This document shows, piece after piece, positions 57,560 through 64,000 of a stretch of DNA of 64,000 nucleotides. The position numbers and the translations under genes are program-made. Numbering within the stretch: the stretch's first letter is position 1; every line of letters begins with the position of its first letter. The notes beneath the pieces are model-generated. The model was not told the DNA's origin. It saw only the letters and a program-made list of their open reading frames with translations, and ran no database searches. The DNA comes from Ampelocalamus luodianensis (taxonomy: Eukaryota > Streptophyta > Magnoliopsida > Poales > Poaceae): the NCBI GenBank assembly GCA_036346255.1, contig CM070623.1:23132875-23196874 (forward strand), given 5' to 3'.

Positions 57560-60500
57560 ATTGTTTTATTTGACTCTGGAGCATCTCATTCTTTTATTAG
57601 TAATCATTTTGTTTTTCAACACCAATTAGACATGCGTACCCTCCAACCACCGTTTATTATTCAATCACCTGGGTCGGTCTTTAAAACCGATCAGATTTGT
57701 TGTGAGGTCAACATAACAATCCTTGGGGTGAAGTTTTTAGCAAATCTAATTGTGATTGACTCTAAAGGGTTGGACGTCATTTTGGGTATGGATTGGCTGT
57801 CCAAAAACCAGGGTCAAATCAATTGTTTCCAACGGTCTATTTCTATGACCAATGCCGACGGCATTCAAGTTGTTTATCATTCTAAAGCAGTTGGCTCTCA
57901 TCTTTGTGCTCACCGAGTTGATACTGCTCCTTCTTTGGAGTCAGTGCCAATTGTTTGTGAGTATGTTGATGTCTTTCCTGAAGACCTTCCCGGATTACCT
58001 CCAGATCGGGAAGTGGAGTTTGTTATTGAACTCGTTCCTGGAACTGCTCCGATATCCAGGAGTCCTTATCGAATGCCTGTCAACGAGTTGGTTGAATTGA
58101 AGAAGCAACTCGGAGAATTGCTTGACAAGGGTTTCATTCGACCGAGTTCCTCACCTTGGGGATGCCCGGCAATCTTTGTCAAGAAGAAAGACAACACTTT
58201 ACGGATGTGTGTGGATTACCGTCCGTTAAATGAGGTCACTATCAAGAATAAATATCCTCTGCCTCGAATTGATGATCTTTTTGATCAGTTAGTTGGTGCC
58301 CGTGTCTTTTCAAAGATTGATTTGCGATCGGGCTATCATCAGATCAAGGTTAGAACTGAGGACATTCCTAAGACAGCTTTCTCTACTCGTTATGGTTTAT
58401 ACGAGTATACTGTTATGTCCTTCGGTCTGACCAATGCTCCAGCTTATTTCATGAACCTTATGAATTCAGTGTTCATGGAATTCTTGGATAAGTTTGTTGT
58501 CGTGTTTATTGACGACATCCTTATTTATTCCAAGTCTGATAAGGATCATGAACAACATTTGCGACTTGTGCTGGAAACACTTCGTCGGCATCGACTGTAT
58601 GCTAAGTTCAGCAAATGTGCTTTCTGGCTCAGAGAAGTTGCCTTTCTGGGGCATGTGTTATCTGAAGGAGGTATCGCTGTCGATCCAAGCAAGGTACAAG
58701 ATGTGCTAAATTGGAAGCCTCCCAAGAGTGTCCCAGATTCAAGTTTTCTTGGACTTGCGGGTTATTACCGTAGGTTCATTGAAAATTTCTCCAAGATTGC
58801 TAGACCTTTGACCCAGCTCTTGCAGAAAGGGAAGAAATTTGAATGGTCAGCTAAATGTGAAGAGAGTTTTCGGCTTTTGAGAACCCTCTTGACTAGAGCT
58901 CCAGTTCTTACTCTCCCGGACGTTCTTAAGAGCTTCGATATTTATTGCGATGCATCTCGCCATGGACTTGGTTGTGTGCTTATGCAAGAAGGCCAAGTTG
59001 TGGCATATGCATCCCGGCAGTTGCGCCCTCATGAAGTTAATTATCCTACTCATGATTTGGAATTGGCTGCCGTGGTCCATGCATTAAAGATTTGGCGACA
59101 TTACCTTCTAGGTAATCGTTGTGAGATCTACACTGATCATAAAAGCCTGAAGTACATATTCACTCAATCTGATTTGAATATGAGACAAAGAAGATGGCTT
59201 GAATTGATCAAGGACTACGACATGGGTATTCATTATCATCCTGGTAAAGCCAATGTTGTGGCAGACGCTTTAAGCAGGAAGTCACAATGCAACTACATAT
59301 CCTCTTTACCTGCCGAAAGAGACTTGTGTGCTGATTTTCGGCGCCTAAGTCTTGAATTTGTGGAAAAAGGATTCCTCGCTGCATTACATGTGGAGCCGAC
59401 ATTAGAATCTCAGATTCTGAAAGCCCAGAAAACTGACGCCGAGGTAGCCGAAATCAGGGAAAACATGCAAGCAGGTAAAGCCAACGAATTTTCTGAAGAT
59501 GATCGCGGTATGATTCGATATCGCAATCGTTTGGTAGTACCTGCTGATTCTGAATTGAAGAGTCTAATTCTTAGAGAAGCTCATAATTCCAAGTTTTCTT
59601 TGCATCCTGGGAGTACCAAAATGTACCAGGATTTGAAGAAAATATTTTGGTGGAGCCAAATGAAGAGGCAAATTGCTCAGTATGTTGCTGAATGTGATAT
59701 TTGCCAAAGGGTTAAAGCTGAACATCTAAAGCCAGCTGGTACCCTTCAGCCTTTGCCTATTCCCCAATGGAAGTGGGAAGAGATCGGTATGGATTTTGTC
59801 ACTGGTCTTCCCAAGACTTCCAAGGGATCTGATGCCATTTGGGTCATCATCGATCGTTTGACTAAAGTGGCTCATTTTATTCCGGTCAGGACTGATTTCA
59901 ATGGCAAGCAATTAGCAGAGCTTTATATTGCTAGAATTGTTTGTCTTCATGGTGTTCCTAAAGTCATTGTTTCTGACCGTGGTCCTCAGTTTACTTCCCA
60001 TTTTTGGAATAGCCTTCATCAGGCTATGGGGACTGAACTCTCTTTCGCATCGCTTACCATCCTCAAACTAGTGGTCAGACTGAAAGGGTGAATCAAGTAA
60101 TGGAAGATCTTCTTCGAGCCTATGTGCTATCTTATAGCAAAGACTGGGAGAGATCTTTACCATATGTGGAATTTTCCTACAATAATAGCTACCAAGCAAG
60201 TATTCAAATGTCACCTTTTTAAAGCCTTGTATGGGAGGGCTTGTAGGACTCCATTGAATTGGTCTCGAGTCGGTGAAAGACCATTCTTTGGTCCGAACTT
60301 GGTAAAGGAAGCGAGAAGAGCAAGTTAAATGCGATTCGAGATTGTTTGAAAACCGCACGGCCTCGTCGGAAGAGCTATCGCGATCATCGCCGTCGGGAGT
60401 TGAGCTTTGAGGTGGATGACCATGTCTATCTTAAAGTGTCACCCATAAAGGGTACTCATCGTTTTCAGGTAAAAGGAAAGCTCGCACCTCGTTATATCGG

Positions 60501-60830
60501 ACCCTTCCGAATCATTGCCAAGCGAGGAGTAGCTTACCAATTGGAATTACAGAATCACTCTCGTGAAGACATGATACTTTTCATGTGTCTCAATTAAAGA
60601 AATGCCTTCGTGTTCCTATTGAGGCAACTGCTTATGAGCATCTTGATCTCCAACCTGATCTTTCATATCAAGAGCAACCAGTACGTATCCTCGACACAAT
60701 GGAACGCAGGACAAGAAATCGTACTGTCAAGTTCTTGAAAATTCAATGGGCTAATCATTCCGAGGATGAAGCCACTTGGGAGCGCGAAGATCTGATGCAG
60801 ATTGAGCACCCCCATCTTTTTGTTGTTTAG
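57560..60830 (+). pseudogene. pol: Chromovirus pol: protease, RT, RNase H, integrase, chromodomain
   Basis: Protease active site FDSGASHSF (57569-57595), then DVILGMDWLSKN. One frame stays open to 60091. RT has LPRIDDLFDQL, SKIDLRSGYHQI and FIDDILIYSK (about 58503-58530). RNase H has YCDASRHGLG (58945) and YTDHKSLK (59130). The integrase zinc finger (H-x-H, then CDICQ, 59577-59705) and DDE core (MDFVTGLP 59791, SDRGPQF 59970) follow. A frameshift near 60045, just before the third catalytic residue, breaks integrase; later pieces lie at 60110-60230 (with a stop) and 60346-60597. The chromodomain (RTRNRTVKFLKIQW...DEATWERE) lies at 60700-60795. It is nearly intact apart from these few breaks. 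Confidence 0.92.
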
Positions 60831-61038
60831 AACTTTTCTTTGAATCAAGAAAGGAAAGTTTAAACAAAGCTATGTAAACAAAGATGTAATAATAACACTA
60901 TGTTGTTATGTAAGAATCTTCTTTGTTATCTTGGAAGGAAATCAAAACAACAGATGTTGAGTTTCCTCATAATTCATTTCCATTTCACTTCTTCTTGATC
61001 TCTAACTTGTTCCAAATCTCGGGGACGAGATTTTCCTT
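60831..61038 (+). other. Untranslated region between pol and 3' LTR
   Basis: AT-rich, no coding signal. It ends in ATCTCGGGGACGAGATTTTC (61017-61036), a stem-loop next to the purine tract; chromoviruses of this clade usually keep the GGGACGAG motif here. Confidence 0.6.
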
Positions 61039-61052
61039 AAGGGGGGTAGGTT
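61039..61052 (+). other. Polypurine tract of the chromovirus
   Basis: AAGGGGGGTAGGTT immediately before the 3' LTR. Confidence 0.85.
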
Positions 61053-64000
61053 TGTAACAGCCCCACTTTTATCAACAGTAACAATCAGTATTATGAACAG
61101 TAATGGGCTACTGTTCATATCATTACTGTTCTTAATCTCAGTTGGGAGTTGCTGTTACCAAATAAAACCTTCCTTTTTGCCAAAGTCCAAAAACCTACTT
61201 AGAATATTTAAAGGAATACAAGGTAACACTTGTATTATGACTGAAGTATTTTTATTAAAGCCTAGATAAATTATCTTGGCTAAAAATATTTTGTTGCATT
61301 TTAGAAATTATTTGGGTTTAAAGAAAATTTATTGTCTTTAAATAAATATTTTCGACCTGAAATAAATATTTATGTATTTTATAAAGTGAAAATGTGGTTT
61401 ATGAAATTTATCTGGAAATATATTATCCCAGAGATTACAATAAAATTTCATGATTTTATAAATTTATTTGCTATTTTTAAAGTCCCAGTCAAAACTTTTA
61501 AATATATGAATAAGGTTTGGTCAACCAAACCGGTCCAAACCCGACCCTTACAATCAGAGCGACCCAGCCTCATGTGTCTCGGTCCAACCCAATCGTCTCG
61601 GTGCGGCTCGGTCACGCTCGGCGCGAGCGAACTCCACGACTGACATGAGCCGTCGATCTTCCATCGAACGGGCGAAGCAATAACGCCCCGCGAGCTGTCC
61701 ACGTGTCCACTTAGATCTCTGCCGTTGGATCTTAATCCAACGAGCGTGATCGTTGCGTGCAACCGGACAACTCCGGATCCATGTTTGATCTCCACCGTTC
61801 GTTCTTGATCCAACAGCGCACTCCTTTTCGTTTTAAACCTAAAGGCGCGCTTTTATCTCAGCCGTTAGATTCAAATCCTACGGCTTTTCCATTTTTACCG
61901 CGTGTTATAAAGCCCGCACTCCTCTGGGCCGTTGGATTTTCATCGTATGGCCTAGATCTGTGTATGCATTCGGACGACTCCGGATCCCCGCACAATCGTG
62001 GCCGTCCATCCTTGATCCAGCGGCATCGCTTATTTCAATTTGAAATCAGAGGCGCGTTATTGTGGGCCTTTGATTTCAATCTCACGGCACTCCATTTAGA
62101 CCGTGGGCCTTTAAAGCCCAAAATCGATGGATCGTTGGATTTTAATCGTGCGGACCACATAGGTGTATGCAATCGGACCATCCGGTTCAGCTTTACATCC
62201 TGACCGTAGAAATTAAATCCAACGGTGTTAAACCATCGCATCTAAAAGGGTGACGTGTATATCTTTTAATTGATCGTTGGATTTCAATCCAACGTCTCTG
62301 TTTGAAAGCGGAACCCGCAGCACCATCGGGATTTCGTTTTAATCCCGTTCGATCGATCTTGATCGTGCGGTCCATATTAAATGATACCGATTCAAATCAT
62401 TTAATCTCTCTATTTATCGTAGCCGCTTATTTCCAATCGGACGGCTGACATTTGTTCGAGCCTTTCTAAGGTGCGCGCGGCTGAGGATGACAATGGGGCC
62501 CACTTGTCAGTTGGCTCTTATCTCCTTCCCTCTCTCTCAGCGCGCAGATTTCTCTGGAAATCAAGGAGAGGATTATCCCAAAGTTTTTGCAACTAATTTT
62601 TGGGATAATTAGCCCTAAATGGACACCTCATCAACTCTAGATCTTTCCTTCTTGCCCTGTAGCTAAACTCCCACATATATAAACCCTAGCTTTTGTGAGC
62701 TGCAGCCATTGTTGACCACTGAAGCTCATCCTTTTCTTGTTAACCAGTGGAGTTTCTTGCTTCTTGCTCATCGCTTATCTATCTTAAACTCTGGTTACAC
62801 TTACAATCAAGATTGGTTATCTTTTGTAGGTTAAATCAGAGTTTAACTCTCTGTTGTTCAACATCGGGTTGTCGTAACCCTTAGCATATTTCTTCTTACA
62901 GTAAGTTAAACCTAGTCATTAACATCTTGAGCATCTTAAGGACTTGAGAAACTCCTGTGAATCATTCTTTTAAGCATTAGTAGCTTCAACTGACTTTAAA
63001 CTGAAAAGTTGATATTGCACCTTTTCGGTTTTCATGTCATTTTCAAGACCTAGGTATCTTCCTGTCAACTTACCATCTTATTTAGGTTTTGACTAAACCT
63101 AGCAAAGATGACAAGTTAATCTTTCCATTCTTGTCATCATCTATTTTGACTCTTAGCTGAAATCTGTCTCTGTTTTCTTGTCGGCTCAACCGACAAAATA
63201 GGTTTTTGCTTTAGCTTTTGTAATCTAACTAGTTAGGGTTAGACTAAAGTTGGTTTGGGATATTAATTACCCTAAAAGATCATGCTTAGTTTTATTTATG
63301 AACTTTTGCATGATCTATACTTCGTTTTACAAAAATTGCAACCTGTCCTGTTTTCAGCTTTTATACAATCTGAAAACTGGAACTTTGCAATGAACTCTAA
63401 TTTCTGTCTTTTGAAAGCAGTGAGCTAGATAAGGGGTTATTATCATTATTATGGGTAGTTATGGCTTGAGCATACTGTAATCATGCATTTCTAAATTGAT
63501 CATGCATATTTCTTCCATGTTGGACTTATTGTCAGTTTTGGTATTTATTGGATCTTATTGTTTCTTTTAGAATCTGGTTCTGTTGAAGCCATTGAATCTT
63601 TTTCTGAGCAACCTGAACCTGCAACAGAAGTGTATTACTACCAAGGCAAGCATTCTCTTTGCACCATATTGAACCCAGATTTTGTACAATAGTCTTTACA
63701 AATCCAGTGATATCTGGGCATGCGATTTTTCTGAAAATACAAAATGTGACTTGTAGTAGCTAGCTATAACCTGAACTGGTGGATTACCTTGATTATGACC
63801 ATACACTCAACTCTAGTGTAGTACTGTATAATATATGGTCTATTCTCAGATTTGGCTTAGATATGCAGTCTAGAGATTTTAGAGTTTGACAAGCATATCT
63901 TGTCAAACATGGGAATCACAACTGAACTATTGTCATTTTCAAACTCTTTGTCCAGTTTCTGTAAATCAGTTTTGTATTTGAAATTCAAATTAATCTGGAC
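61053..64000 (+). repeat. 3' LTR of the chromovirus, truncated by the window end
   Basis: It matches 50617 to about 53550. TATATAAA at 62676-62683. CAG/CTG motifs are preserved at many positions (for example 61095-61160, 63600-63740) where the 5' LTR shows altered sequence. Confidence 0.92.

Larger units (their letters stand above)
50617..64000 (+). mobile_element. Tekay/Del-like chromovirus, plus strand, 3' LTR cut by window end
   Basis: 5' LTR (50617-54997), primer site, an extra ORF ahead of gag, gag, pol with C-terminal chromodomain, purine tract, and the first 2948 bp of the 3' LTR. A candidate TSD is AACAT (50612-50616); its partner lies outside. The gene content and order (protease-RT-RNase H-integrase-chromodomain) define a chromovirus. 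The gag opening shared with the element at 18269-33630 suggests the same clade. Confidence 0.92.

Overview
The window looks like intergenic plant DNA, most likely from a grass (Poaceae). It is filled with class I and class II transposable elements inserted into one another, and I found no host gene, tRNA, rRNA or CRISPR array. The grass call is inference. It rests on a CACTA element with ATCACAGACGG subterminal repeats, long-LTR Tekay/Del-type chromoviruses, and a copia element whose LTR opens like the Triticeae Angela/BARE family.

Layout, left to right. (1) 1-5588: a CACTA (En/Spm) transposon on the minus strand. Its 5' terminal repeat is at 5572-5588, and it carries a decayed TNPD-type transposase (1579-4721), two blocks of subterminal repeats and two minisatellites; its far end lies outside the window. 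(2) 5589-11742: the CACTA interrupts a plus-strand solo-type LTR ending at 9765. That LTR abuts a second LTR (9766-10956) followed by a tRNA-Met primer site and leader. (3) 11743-14930: an inverted, longer relative of that leader. (4) About 15140-50611: a minus-strand Ty3/gypsy element, the oldest layer, cut into three pieces (15140-18268, 33631-36013, 48246 to about 49880) by two insertions. The first is a 15.4-kb Tekay-like gypsy element (18269-33630, minus strand, 5.2-kb LTRs, TSD GTATC) sitting inside the host element's reverse transcriptase. The second is an Angela-like copia element (36014-48245, plus strand, TSD CTTTG) in its leader. The copia leader is itself hit by a 3.8-kb solo LTR (37811-41593, TSD CCTTG). 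(5) 50617-64000: a plus-strand Tekay-like chromovirus with 5' LTR, an extra upstream ORF, gag, pol with chromodomain, and a 3' LTR cut by the window end.

None of the elements is intact as read. Decay takes two forms. In copia pol there are in-frame stops, mostly one transition away from a sense codon, as expected for cytosine deamination in methylated DNA. Elsewhere many frameshifts coincide with a patchy, reproducible rewriting of CAG/CTG trinucleotides (CTG becoming TCG, CAG becoming CG) when LTR pairs are compared. That pattern looks more like a systematic base-calling or polishing fault at CHG-methylated sites than like mutation, and it is the most consequential observation here. I found no new biological system.
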